A stretch of DNA of 13,283 bases from JAAYAY01 sp964429355 (lineage in GTDB: Bacteria; Planctomycetota; Planctomycetia; Pirellulales; Thermoguttaceae): assembly GCA_964429355.1 (NCBI GenBank), contig CAYSCH010000274.1, positions 1-13,283 on the forward strand. Direction: 5' to 3'. The position numbers and the translations under genes are program-made. A model generated the notes under the pieces. That model ran no database searches. It saw only the letters and a program-made list of their open reading frames with translations, and was not told where the DNA came from. Within the stretch, counting starts at the first letter, position 1, and the number at the start of each line of letters is the position of its first letter. Of this stretch, positions 6,540 through 13,158 are shown in pieces.

Positions 6540-6633
6540 GTGGCCACGGATACCATCGACAATGCTTACAGAATCGCAAAACAACGGTATGCAGAATACG
6601 GTGTCGATACCGACATCGCCATGGACCGCCTGA
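6463..6633 (+). CDS. Possible small upstream ORF overlapping the rhaA start (56 aa)
   Basis: A GTG at 6463 is preceded by AGGAGG (6449-6454) at 8-nt spacing, the best Shine-Dalgarno sequence in the window. The frame encodes 56 residues starting V-K-T-S-S-A-P-D-N-Q and ends at TGA 6631-6633, overlapping the first 94 nt of rhaA in another frame. The peptide matches nothing I know and is compositionally unremarkable. It may be a leader ORF coupled to rhaA translation, a remnant of a lost gene, or chance. The ribosome binding site is the only real evidence. Confidence 0.22.
   Translation: MKTSSAPDNQRTALRVQPLSTEELRTWPRIPSTMLTESQNNGMQNTVSIPTSPWTA
6526..6531 (+). promoter_or_regulatory. Shine-Dalgarno sequence that decides the rhaA start
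   Basis: GAGGAG lies 8 nt before GTG 6540. The frame is open further upstream to 6324, but that extension has no similarity to rhamnose isomerase, and the GTG gives the family's usual length. Confidence 0.7.
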
Positions 6634-7805
6634 GACAAATCGCGGTTTCCATGCATTGCTGGCAAGGCGACGATGTGGGCGGGTTCGAGACCGATGAGGG
6701 GCTGACGGGCGGCGGAATCATGGCCACCGGGGCCTACCCGGGCAAAGCTCGGAGCGCCGATCAGTTGCGTGCGGACTTCGAAAAAGCCTACAGTCTGATC
6801 CCGGGCACCCACCGATTGAACCTTCACGCCATCTATCTCGAGGCGGGGGGCAAGAGGATCGAACGCGACGCGATCGAGCCGGGCCATTTCCAGCGGTGGA
6901 TCGACTGGGCTAAGACCTTGGGGATTGGAATGGACTTCAACCCCACCTTCTTTTCCCATCCCAAGGCCAACGATGGGTTCACGCTCACTCACCGCGACGA
7001 GGGGATCCGCAAGTTCTGGGTCGACCATGCTATCGCCTGCCGAAAAATCGGGGAGGCCATGGGACGAGCGCTGGGCTCACCCTGCGTGACGAACGTCTGG
7101 ATCCCCGACGGATACAAGGACGTGACCATCGACCGGCAATCACCGCGCCAGCGTCTTATCCGATCTCTCGATGAGATTTTCGCCGAACCGATCGATCCGA
7201 AGTTCAACCTCGACGCCGTCGAGTGCAAGCTCTTCGGGATCGGTTCGGAAACGTACGTGCCGGGCTCCCACGAGTTCTACTTGTCCTATGCGGTGGCCAA
7301 CCGGAAGCTGGTCTGCCTCGATGCGGGCCATTTCCATCCCACCGAGACGATTGCCGACAAGATCTCCTCGGTCTTGCTGTTCCTCGACGAGATTCTTCTC
7401 CACGTGAGCCGCGGAATTCGCTGGGATAGCGACCACGTGGTGATTCTCACCGACGATCTGCGGGCGATTGCCGAGGAGATTGTCCGCAACGATCTTCTGC
7501 GGCGAGTTCATATCGGACTGGACTTCTTCGACGCAAGTATCAATCGCGTCGCTGCATGGGTCATTGGTACGCGGGCAATGATCAAGGCCCTGCTCCTGGC
7601 TCTGCTGGAGCCGACCGATCGCCTGCGAGATCTGGAGCAGTCGGGCGATCTCACCGGCCGACTGGCAACGATCGAAGAACTGAAGACGCTTCCTTTCGGC
7701 GCCGTTTGGGACCAGTATTGCCTCCAGCAGGACGTGCCCGTCGGTGCGGCATGGCTGGAAGAGGTTCGTGCCTACGAGCGCGAAGTGACAAGCCGGCGCA
7801 GCTAG
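6540..7805 (+). CDS. rhaA: L-rhamnose isomerase
   Basis: 421 residues from GTG 6540, matching the roughly 420 of known RhaA proteins. The enzyme converts L-rhamnose to L-rhamnulose in the cytosol, the first step of rhamnose catabolism, with divalent metals. Landmarks are S-M-H-C-W-Q-G-D-D-V-G-G-F-E (near residues 37-50), Y-P-G-K-A-R, H-R-L-N-L-H-A-I-Y, V-E-C-K-L-F-G-I-G-S-E-T-Y (from 227), the metal-site motif L-D-A-G-H-F-H-P (260-267) and W-D-S-D-H-V (295-300). All motif acids and histidines appear intact. Neither a rhamnulose kinase nor an aldolase gene is in the window, so the rest of the pathway must lie elsewhere. The NCS1-type permease starts 124 nt downstream on the same strand. The identification is strong at motif level. 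Confidence 0.94.
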   Translation: MATDTIDNAYRIAKQRYAEYGVDTDIAMDRLRQIAVSMHCWQGDDVGGFETDEGLTGGGIMATGAYPGKARSADQLRADFEKAYSLIPGTHRLNLHAIYLEAGGKRIERDAIEPGHFQRWIDWAKTLGIGMDFNPTFFSHPKANDGFTLTHRDEGIRKFWVDHAIACRKIGEAMGRALGSPCVTNVWIPDGYKDVTIDRQSPRQRLIRSLDEIFAEPIDPKFNLDAVECKLFGIGSETYVPGSHEFYLSYAVANRKLVCLDAGHFHPTETIADKISSVLLFLDEILLHVSRGIRWDSDHVVILTDDLRAIAEEIVRNDLLRRVHIGLDFFDASINRVAAWVIGTRAMIKALLLALLEPTDRLRDLEQSGDLTGRLATIEELKTLPFGAVWDQYCLQQDVPVGAAWLEEVRAYEREVTSRRS

Positions 7806-7929
7806 CGGCTGGGAACGGGCGAGCGGACGAAGACGGAGTATTCTGCGGAAAAGAAACCAGAAAAACACGCTTGGAACGGAGGAGAGGCGACCGGCAACCA
7901 CGACGACTCCATTGACGGGAGAGTGACGT

Positions 7930-9771
7930 ATGGCGGCGACTCAAGGCAAGGCGGGCGTTTTTCGGCGACTGGATCAGCTCAACGAATTTGACCGAGAACC
8001 CGTTTCCGATGACAAGCTCTGCGGGGGCGTGTACTTCGCCGGGAACTTCTCCGGCGAGCATGTAGCGGCCACGGAATTCGTGATCGGCGCCACCTTCGTG
8101 ATGTGGGGGGCGTCGGCCTACGACGTTCTGGTCGGGCTGCTGGTGGGGAACCTGCTGGCCATCCTCTCCTGGACGCTCGTCTGCGCCCCGATCGCCGTCA
8201 GCACCCGGTTGACTCTCTACTGGTATCTCCGCAAGATCGGCGGCCCCGTGCTGATGGTCGTCTACAACGTGCTCAACGCCGTGCTTTTCTGCGTGCTGGC
8301 CGGATGCATGATCACAGTGTCTGCCTCGGCGGTACGGATTCCCTTCGGCATCGAGCCTCAGACGGGCATGATTCCGACCGATCCCTGGTTTGTGCTGGTT
8401 GTGATCGCTGTGGGGGCGGTGGTAGTCCTGCTGGCTATCCTTGGCTTCAAACGCCTGGCCCAGTTCGCTGCATTGTGCTCGCCGTGGATGTTTCTGATGT
8501 TCATCGTGGGCGCGATGGTCACCGCCCGGCAACTCGGGCAGTTTACGAGTCTGGAATCGTTCTGGGAGCTGGCTGACACGACCGTCTGGACCGGTAAAGC
8601 CCCCGATCCGTCCAGCCAGATCGGATTCTGGCACATCGTCAGCTTCGCCTGGGTCTGCAACCTGGCGATGCACATCGGCCTGTCGGATATGGCCCTGTTG
8701 CGATTCGCTAAGAGGTCCTGGTACGGGATCTACTCGTCCTTCGGAATGCTCCTTGGGCACTACCTGGCCTGGATCTGCGCGGGCATCATGGGGGCGGCGG
8801 CGGCCCAGATGCTTGGCAGACCGTTGTACGACCCAATCACAAAAACGGCTCTGGATACCGGACAGATTGCTTTCGCAGCCCTCGGCTATTCCGGAGCGCT
8901 GGCGGTCGTGCTTGCCGGATGGACCACGTCGAATCCCACCCTTTACCGCGCAGGTCTGGCCCTCCAGACGATCACCCCCGGCTGGCCCCGATGGCTCGTC
9001 ACGCTCCTGGCCGGTGCGGTCACCACGGCGGTGGCCTGTTTCCCCTTCGTGTTCGTCAGACTGACCGAGTTCGTCGCACTTTACAATTTATTGCTCATGC
9101 CGGTCGGTGCGATCGTGGTCGTGGAACATTGGATCTTCCCCCGCATCGGCTACTCGCAGTTCTGGTCGTCCAGGAAAGGTCAGGTCCTCAACTCGCCGGC
9201 ACTCATTGCCTGGGTTCTGCCCGTCGTTCTTGCCTTATTCTGCAATTTCATGGGCTGGATTCACCTGTTCTTCGTGGCGATTCCGGTGTGGGTCCTTTCG
9301 GCTGTGCTCTACATCGTGCTGGCGGCCAGATCCGGCGCAAGAGAAGCCTTGCCGGAGCTGGTCGAACCCGTCAGACCCATCACCCCCGCGCGCCGCACGA
9401 TACTTACCAAGCGTATCGGCGGACAGAAGACACCCGCCTATGGAGCCGGCCTGTTGGCCATCGCGTGCCTCGTGCTGACCCTGTTTTTTGCCTACTGCAC
9501 GTTCGAGAACTACATTCTCCACAGCGACTTTGTTGCCCACCTGGTCTGGATCACGGTGGTCTATTTCCTGGCCGCGATAACCTGGGCCAACTCTCGTGGC
9601 AAGAAGGTGATTATCGACGAACATGAGGCAAATCCCACGGACGCCGAATCCGACAAGCTCATTGGCGAGCTCAAGGCGGAGACGCCCGACCTGGAAAAGG
9701 CGGTCCACGAAGTCGGTGCCGAAAAGTTGCCCGACGAGAAGTCAGACGACAATCTCGCCCCCCGTAGCTGA
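7930..9771 (+). CDS. NCS1-type (purine-cytosine permease-like) membrane transporter
   Basis: A 613-residue polytopic membrane protein with about twelve hydrophobic segments, running from near residue 45 to near 555. The N-terminal portion (F-A-G-N-F-S-G-E-H-V-A-A-T-E-F-V-I-G-A) and the T-S-N-P-T-L-Y-R-A-G-L segment resemble the nucleobase:cation symporter-1 family. It ends in a soluble acidic tail of about 60 residues. NCS1 members usually import purines, cytosine, hydantoins or vitamins with Na+ or H+. The position 124 nt after rhaA suggests that this one carries a sugar or related compound, which is inference only. GGGAGAG (7917-7923) 6 nt before the ATG fixes the start. The stop codon TGA (9769-9771) lies inside a dispersed hairpin repeat, so the tail may have been altered by that insertion. 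The superfamily is fairly sure, the substrate unknown. Confidence 0.8.
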   Translation: MAATQGKAGVFRRLDQLNEFDREPVSDDKLCGGVYFAGNFSGEHVAATEFVIGATFVMWGASAYDVLVGLLVGNLLAILSWTLVCAPIAVSTRLTLYWYLRKIGGPVLMVVYNVLNAVLFCVLAGCMITVSASAVRIPFGIEPQTGMIPTDPWFVLVVIAVGAVVVLLAILGFKRLAQFAALCSPWMFLMFIVGAMVTARQLGQFTSLESFWELADTTVWTGKAPDPSSQIGFWHIVSFAWVCNLAMHIGLSDMALLRFAKRSWYGIYSSFGMLLGHYLAWICAGIMGAAAAQMLGRPLYDPITKTALDTGQIAFAALGYSGALAVVLAGWTTSNPTLYRAGLALQTITPGWPRWLVTLLAGAVTTAVACFPFVFVRLTEFVALYNLLLMPVGAIVVVEHWIFPRIGYSQFWSSRKGQVLNSPALIAWVLPVVLALFCNFMGWIHLFFVAIPVWVLSAVLYIVLAARSGAREALPELVEPVRPITPARRTILTKRIGGQKTPAYGAGLLAIACLVLTLFFAYCTFENYILHSDFVAHLVWITVVYFLAAITWANSRGKKVIIDEHEANPTDAESDKLIGELKAETPDLEKAVHEVGAEKLPDEKSDDNLAPRS

Positions 9772-9796
9772 ACTCGCCAGAGTTCGGCCCCCTTCG
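9764..9796 (+). repeat. GTAGCTGAACTCGCC-type hairpin repeat, copy A, at the permease 3' end
   Basis: It can fold as CTGAACTC-GCCA-GAGTTCGG with flanking GC pairs, about 10 bp in all. The permease stop codon is within it. It is nearly the same as 11296-11327 and 11351-11382. Without a T-run it is not a classical terminator, though a 3'-end stabilising or processing role is conceivable. Confidence 0.75.
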
Positions 9797-9905
9797 TCAT
9801 ACTGGTCGCCGGTGATGGCAGCCGGCCACTTGCCTCGTTGCGATTGGCTGCTGGTTTCCGGTCAGGAATCGGACTTTCGCGCAACACAGCAGGAGATTTG
9901 CGGCC

Positions 9906-11261
9906 ATGAAGAATCTTGTGACGCGGCGAGGCTTTGTACGGATGGCGGCGGCCGGGTCGGCTGCTTTGTCGTGGCTGGGGGCGGGGCGGGCACCGATGGC
10001 GATTGCGGCCGAATCGGACAAGCCGGCGATCCTGGGAGGTAAACCCGCACACACGGGCGGCTGGCCAAAGTGGCCCGAGTGGCGCCAGTCGTGGGAGCCG
10101 CAGATCCTCGAGATCCTGCGGAGCGGCAACTGGTTCCGCGGCAGCGGCGGCGGAAAGGTGCCCGAGTTTGAAGAAGGTTACGCCAGACTTCTGGGCGCAA
10201 AATGTTGCCTGGCCACTTCGAGCGGAACGACGGCCCTGATCACGAGCCTCTACACCATGGGGGTCGACGCCGGCGACGAAGTGATCGTGTCGCCCTATAC
10301 CTTCATCGCTACCTACAACGCAATCCTGATCCAGAAGGCCCTCCCCGTGTTCGCCGACACGGACCCCGAGACCCTGACCATGGACCCAGCCACGATCGAG
10401 AGCCGGATCACGGACCGGACCCGCCTGGTTCTGCCGGTGCACATCTACGGCATGCCGTGCGACATGGACCCGATCAACGCGATCGCCAAAAAGCACAACC
10501 TGGGAGTCGTCGAAGACGCCTGCCAGGCCTGGCTGGCCGAATACAAGGGACAGAAATGCGGCACGCTCGGCGACCTGGGTTGCTTCAGTTTCCAGAACTC
10601 GAAGCACATTCCGTCGGGCGAAGGGGGCGCGATCTCCAGTAACCGCGAGGAGTTGGTCGATCGCTGCTATTCGTATCACAACTGCGGCCGTGCCTGGGGC
10701 ACCTTCCAGGGGTCGGGCTGTTTTGCCCGTGGAAACAATTTCCGCATGCAGCACTTCCAGGCTTCGATCCTCCTGCAACAGTTCGACAAGCTGGTCGAAG
10801 AGACCGAAATCCGGCGAGAGAATGCCGATTACCTGATCGCGGGGCTCAAGGAGATTCCGGGCCTCGCCCCGGCACGCCTCCCGGAAAACAGCCGCGCCGT
10901 CTGGCACCTGTTCCCAATGCGTTACGACGCCCAGCAGTTCAGCGGCCTGCCGCGAGCTGGTTTCATGAAGGCCCTGCAGGCCGAGGGGATTTCCAGCAGC
11001 GATGGGTACAGCGAGCAGTACAACGACGGCCTCTTGGACGAGGCGATCGCTTCGCGAGGTTTCCAGCGGCTGTTCGGTCAGCAGCGGTTGAAGGAGTATC
11101 GCGAGAGTTTCAAGGAATTGAAGGGCAACCGCCAGGTGTGCGAAACGACGGTGGGACTTTCGCAGAACACGTTCCTGGCGCAGCGCAGCAGCATGGACCA
11201 GATCCTCGACGCCATCCGGAAGATTCAAAAGCACAGCGCCGAGATCGCCAAGACGGTGTAG
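9906..11261 (+). CDS. DegT/DnrJ/EryC1/StrS-family PLP aminotransferase-like protein with Tat signal
   Basis: 451 residues. The N-terminus T-R-R-G-F-V-R-M-A-A-A-G-S-A-A-L has a twin-arginine motif and a hydrophobic stretch, indicating Tat export; the signal ends near residue 35. The fold-type I aminotransferase body shows S-S-G-T-T-A-L (phosphate-binding loop), Y-T-F-I-A-T, V-V-E-D-A-C-Q-A-W with cofactor Asp near 204, and F-Q-N-S-K-H-I-P-S-G-E-G-G with the probable PLP Lys at 233. The family usually makes aminosugars from keto-sugar nucleotides in the cytosol, so an exported member needs a different substrate; this is a puzzle, not a known function. The RBS is AGGAG (9891-9895), rather far (10 nt) from the ATG. 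It is 134 nt downstream of the permease gene and may share its operon. Its TAG stop lies within a short hairpin repeat. Confidence 0.88.
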   Translation: MKNLVTRRGFVRMAAAGSAALSWLGAGRAPMAIAAESDKPAILGGKPAHTGGWPKWPEWRQSWEPQILEILRSGNWFRGSGGGKVPEFEEGYARLLGAKCCLATSSGTTALITSLYTMGVDAGDEVIVSPYTFIATYNAILIQKALPVFADTDPETLTMDPATIESRITDRTRLVLPVHIYGMPCDMDPINAIAKKHNLGVVEDACQAWLAEYKGQKCGTLGDLGCFSFQNSKHIPSGEGGAISSNREELVDRCYSYHNCGRAWGTFQGSGCFARGNNFRMQHFQASILLQQFDKLVEETEIRRENADYLIAGLKEIPGLAPARLPENSRAVWHLFPMRYDAQQFSGLPRAGFMKALQAEGISSSDGYSEQYNDGLLDEAIASRGFQRLFGQQRLKEYRESFKELKGNRQVCETTVGLSQNTFLAQRSSMDQILDAIRKIQKHSAEIAKTV

Positions 11262-11272
11262 CTGAACTCGCC
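11258..11272 (+). repeat. Hairpin repeat, copy B (5' half only), at the DegT-like 3' end
   Basis: GTAGCTGAACTCGCC, identical to the first 15 bases of copies A and C; the sequence then diverges. The DegT-like stop codon TAG (11259-11261) is contained in it. A shorter related piece, CGGAACTCGC, follows at 11281-11290. Confidence 0.65.
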
Positions 11273-11295
11273 CCTGGTACCGGAACTCGCGCGTG

Positions 11296-11327
11296 GTAGC
11301 TGAACTCGCCAGAGTTTGGCCCTTTCG
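11296..11327 (+). repeat. Hairpin repeat, copy C
   Basis: A full unit that can pair CTGAACTC with GAGTTTGG (8 bp counting two G:U pairs, loop GCCA), followed by CCCTTTCG. Copy D repeats it 55 nt later with one change in the left arm. Confidence 0.75.
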
Positions 11328-11350
11328 CCCGCAACTCAAGCCGCCAAACC

Positions 11351-11382
11351 GTAGCCGAACTCGCCAGAGTTTGGCCCTTTCG
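11351..11382 (+). repeat. Hairpin repeat, copy D
   Basis: A full unit with left arm CCGAACTC, loop GCCA, right arm GAGTTTGG, followed by CCCTTTCG as in copy C. The T-to-C change against copy C turns a U:G pair into a C:G pair, keeping the stem. Confidence 0.75.
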
Positions 11383-11449
11383 TTACAGCTACTCGGATAG
11401 CTCGTTGCCTCGGAAGAGGCCGTTGGTATTGAAGATACGAGTATGTGCG

Positions 11450-11533
11450 TCAGAAGCGGCTCCAGTAGTCGTCCAGCCAGGGATGCAGTTCGGGATAGCC
11501 GGGCACCAGGCAGCCTGTGTTACAGGTGCGACT
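11450..11533 (-). pseudogene. Possible C-terminal remnant of an unknown protein
   Basis: On the minus strand, just past the FG-GAP stop and in another frame, the sequence reads P-G-Y-P-E-L-H-P-W-L-D-D-Y-W-S-R-F and then TGA. The density of aromatic and acidic residues is like a real protein end, but there is no start codon, and the frame is closed upstream by the TGA in the hairpin repeat. I recognise no family. It may be chance. Confidence 0.2.
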
Positions 11534-11541
11534 TCAGCTAC
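11528..11541 (-). repeat. Hairpin repeat start, inverse copy E, at the FG-GAP gene 3' end
   Basis: The minus strand reads GTAGCTGAAGTCGC, one mismatch from the first 14 bases of copies A-C. The FG-GAP stop codon TAG (complement of 11538-11540) is inside it. It faces copy B across the convergent gene junction. Confidence 0.55.
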
Positions 11542-12743
11542 GGCCCCTGGTTCTCGTAGAGCTTGACGTTGCCGGTAGAGGCGCCGATGGCGACGATGTC
11601 CGAACGGCCATCGCCGGTGAAATCCTCGATGAGGCAGTCGGCGCCCGCCATGCCGCCATCGTCGACGACCGTCTTGTTCCAGCGGGCGGCCTGGGCATCG
11701 GCGGCCTGGTAGATCGACAACTGGTGCCCCTGGCCGCGGGACCCGGCAACGATTTCGTCGCGGCCATCGCCGTCCAGATCGCCTACGGCCAGGGCATGAC
11801 CGTTCTCCATCCGGTCTTCGATGACCGTGCGCGTCCGCCTGTCGCCCTCGGGCAGATAGACGACCACCTGGTTGCCGTGCCAGGGTTCGATAGTGGCCAG
11901 AAAGCGATCTTTGCCCAGATACCCGAGCCGCACCTCACTGCTGCCACACTCGGGCCAGGGGCGAGGATCGCCGGCGGTCAGGTGGCTTGCCTGCCACTGG
12001 CCGTCGATGAACTGGAGTCGGTGCAGGCCGAGGAAGCTGGCGGCGAGGAGTTGCTGGGCCGGTCCGCCATCCCAGCTCACCGGATGAATCGCGTGGAGCA
12101 CGCCGGCCGGGGTGCTGGAGATGGTTTCGCGTTTCCACGTGCCGGGTCGGTAGAGGTAGATCGGCACCTGGTCGCCTTCCTGGGGCGGGTACCGCCGGCC
12201 GACCAGAGGACCGACCAGCAGGACCTGGTTGCCCGAGCCATCCGGATCGATCCAGCGGACACGGTGCGCCGTGGGGACGCGATCGATCTCGCGGGCCGTC
12301 CAGGGCTGCCGCACATCAGGGCCGCTCTTGAGCAAGGCGAGATTGCCCTGGCTCTTTTCCGGGCTGGATTCGAACCGGTAGGCCAGCACGGCCTCGACAG
12401 CACCGTCGCGATCGATGTCGCAGCAGGCGATGTTCAGGGGGCGGGGCACGTCGGCAATCAGCACGTGCCGCGTCCAGGCGGGATTCTCGAACCAGGCGAC
12501 CTCGCTGGCCCGTTCGTCGATGGCGATCAGGTCATTCTTGCCGTCGCCGGTCAGGTCGGCAGATACGAGCTGGTAGCCGAACCGGATCGATTCCGTGACG
12601 ACATGCTCTTTGAAACGTGGCAAGTCGCCGGCGGGCAGTGTGCCGGTGATGAGGAACCAGGCGAGGCCGAGTGCGATCGCTGCTCTTCTCCAGCGGAACC
12701 GACGGGGGGTGAAATTGTGGAAACGAGCGGAAGTCAGGGCCAT
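11538..12743 (-). CDS. Exported FG-GAP/VCBS repeat protein
   Basis: 401 residues from the ATG at 12743. An N-terminal basic region (R-R-F-R-W-R-R) precedes a hydrophobic signal segment (A-A-I-A-L-G-L-A-W-F-L-I-T-G-T-L-P-A-G), suggesting export. The body has beta-propeller-type repeats with acidic Ca-binding loops: D-L-T-G-D-G-K-N-D-L, D-I-D-R-D-G-A-V-E-A, D-P-D-G-S-G-N-Q, D-L-D-G-D-G-R-D-E-I and D-F-T-G-D-G-R-S-D-I. Such proteins are common in planctomycetes as cell-surface or periplasmic binding modules; no catalytic motif is visible. The start is supported by AAGGAGA (complement of 12753-12759), about 9 nt upstream. The open frame continues upstream into the assembly gap, but that extension is low-complexity Arg/Pro translation without a ribosome binding site. 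The gene is convergent with the DegT-like gene. Confidence 0.87.
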   Translation of the reverse strand: MALTSARFHNFTPRRFRWRRAAIALGLAWFLITGTLPAGDLPRFKEHVVTESIRFGYQLVSADLTGDGKNDLIAIDERASEVAWFENPAWTRHVLIADVPRPLNIACCDIDRDGAVEAVLAYRFESSPEKSQGNLALLKSGPDVRQPWTAREIDRVPTAHRVRWIDPDGSGNQVLLVGPLVGRRYPPQEGDQVPIYLYRPGTWKRETISSTPAGVLHAIHPVSWDGGPAQQLLAASFLGLHRLQFIDGQWQASHLTAGDPRPWPECGSSEVRLGYLGKDRFLATIEPWHGNQVVVYLPEGDRRTRTVIEDRMENGHALAVGDLDGDGRDEIVAGSRGQGHQLSIYQAADAQAARWNKTVVDDGGMAGADCLIEDFTGDGRSDIVAIGASTGNVKLYENQGP

Positions 12744-12834
12744 GATGGTAAGTCTCCTTGGGCTCTGGTGAACGGGAGCAGCCGGCCAGTCGGATCTGCG
12801 GCGCTGCACCGCAACGCCAATGATAGCCCCTGGC

Positions 12835-12868
12835 GATCCTGAACTCCAACGAAAGCGGGGCGGCAACC
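12835..12868 (+). repeat. Direct repeat flanking the assembly gap, left copy
   Basis: 34 nt matching 12993-13026 at 30 of 34 positions, ending in GCGGGGCGGCAACC. In the right copy this string is the left arm of a strong hairpin. Here the sequence runs into N five bases later, so the matching right arm is probably in the gap. Confidence 0.7.
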
Positions 12869-12873
12869 CAGAG

Positions 12874-12891
12874 NNNNNNNNNNNNNNNNNN
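12874..12891. other. Assembly gap (18 N)
   Basis: Unknown bases; the true length may differ from 18. Any frame crossing it is unreliable. It interrupts the upstream region of the FG-GAP gene, not the gene itself. Confidence 0.98.
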
Positions 12892-12992
12892 CACGGACTG
12901 AAGCGCGGAGTGCGGCGAGCCCGGCGGCGACATCGCAGGGATGCAAACGTTCTCGGGCTGGGGCGGAAGTCCGGACGGCAGCGAGGGGCGGC

Positions 12993-13026
12993 TATCCTGG
13001 ACTGCAAGGAAAGCGGGGCGGCAACC
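12993..13026 (+). repeat. Direct repeat flanking the assembly gap, right copy
   Basis: The partner of 12835-12868, 158 nt away start to start. Its last 14 bases are the left arm of the hairpin 13013-13046. Confidence 0.7.
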
Positions 13027-13046
13027 TCCAGGGGTTACCGCCCCGC
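13006..13046 (-). terminator. Strong GC hairpin, candidate terminator for nrdJ
   Basis: GCGGGGCGG (13013-13021) pairs fully with CCGCCCCGC (13038-13046), and AACC (13023-13026) with GGTT (13033-13036), with one mismatch between and a 6-nt loop: 13 bp in all. Read on the minus strand it is followed at once by TTTCCTT (complement of 13006-13012), a modest U-rich tract. It lies about 170 nt downstream of the nrdJ stop codon. It could equally be a mobile REP-like unit, since half of it recurs at the gap edge. Confidence 0.45.
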
Positions 13047-13093
13047 CGGTGAGCCGATACCGCCGAGGGGCTCGGCGGCCGGTGGGTGTTTCG

Positions 13094-13139
13094 GGGTTGC
13101 CCGCGGGCTTCCAGCCCAGCAATCCATTACGGGCAACCC
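13094..13139. repeat. Nested inverted repeat
   Basis: GGGTTGCCCG (13094-13103) is the exact reverse complement of CGGGCAACCC (13130-13139). Inside lies a second perfect hairpin GGGCT-TCC-AGCCC (13105-13117). The right arm itself can also fold as ACGGG-CAA-CCCGT. It is a compact structure resembling REP-like elements, and its role is unknown. Confidence 0.65.
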
Positions 13140-13158
13140 GTCATTTCTGGACCGAGAA

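Larger units (their letters stand above)
11262..11537. other. Repeat-rich junction between two convergent genes
   Basis: 276 nt containing repeat copies B, C and D on the plus strand, a short inverse fragment CAGCTAC (11386-11392), a hairpin CCTGT-GTT-ACAGG (11514-11526), and the inverse repeat at the FG-GAP gene end. A reading-frame remnant lies at 11450-11533 (-). No promoter is seen, and no hairpin followed by a T-run that would be a clear terminator. Confidence 0.6.

Noticed and set aside
9561..11339. A 592-codon minus-strand open frame opposite the DegT-like gene and the permease end.
   Set aside because: It has no recognisable domain and lies over two well-supported plus-strand genes and their intergenic repeat.
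11517..12842. A 441-codon plus-strand open frame over the FG-GAP gene.
   Set aside because: It is the reverse reading of the Asp/Gly-rich repeats; the minus strand has the signal peptide, ribosome binding site and calcium-loop motifs.
12744..13007. Upstream extension of the FG-GAP protein through the gap.
   Set aside because: It crosses unknown bases, is Arg/Pro low-complexity, and the ATG at 12743 has a signal peptide and a Shine-Dalgarno sequence.
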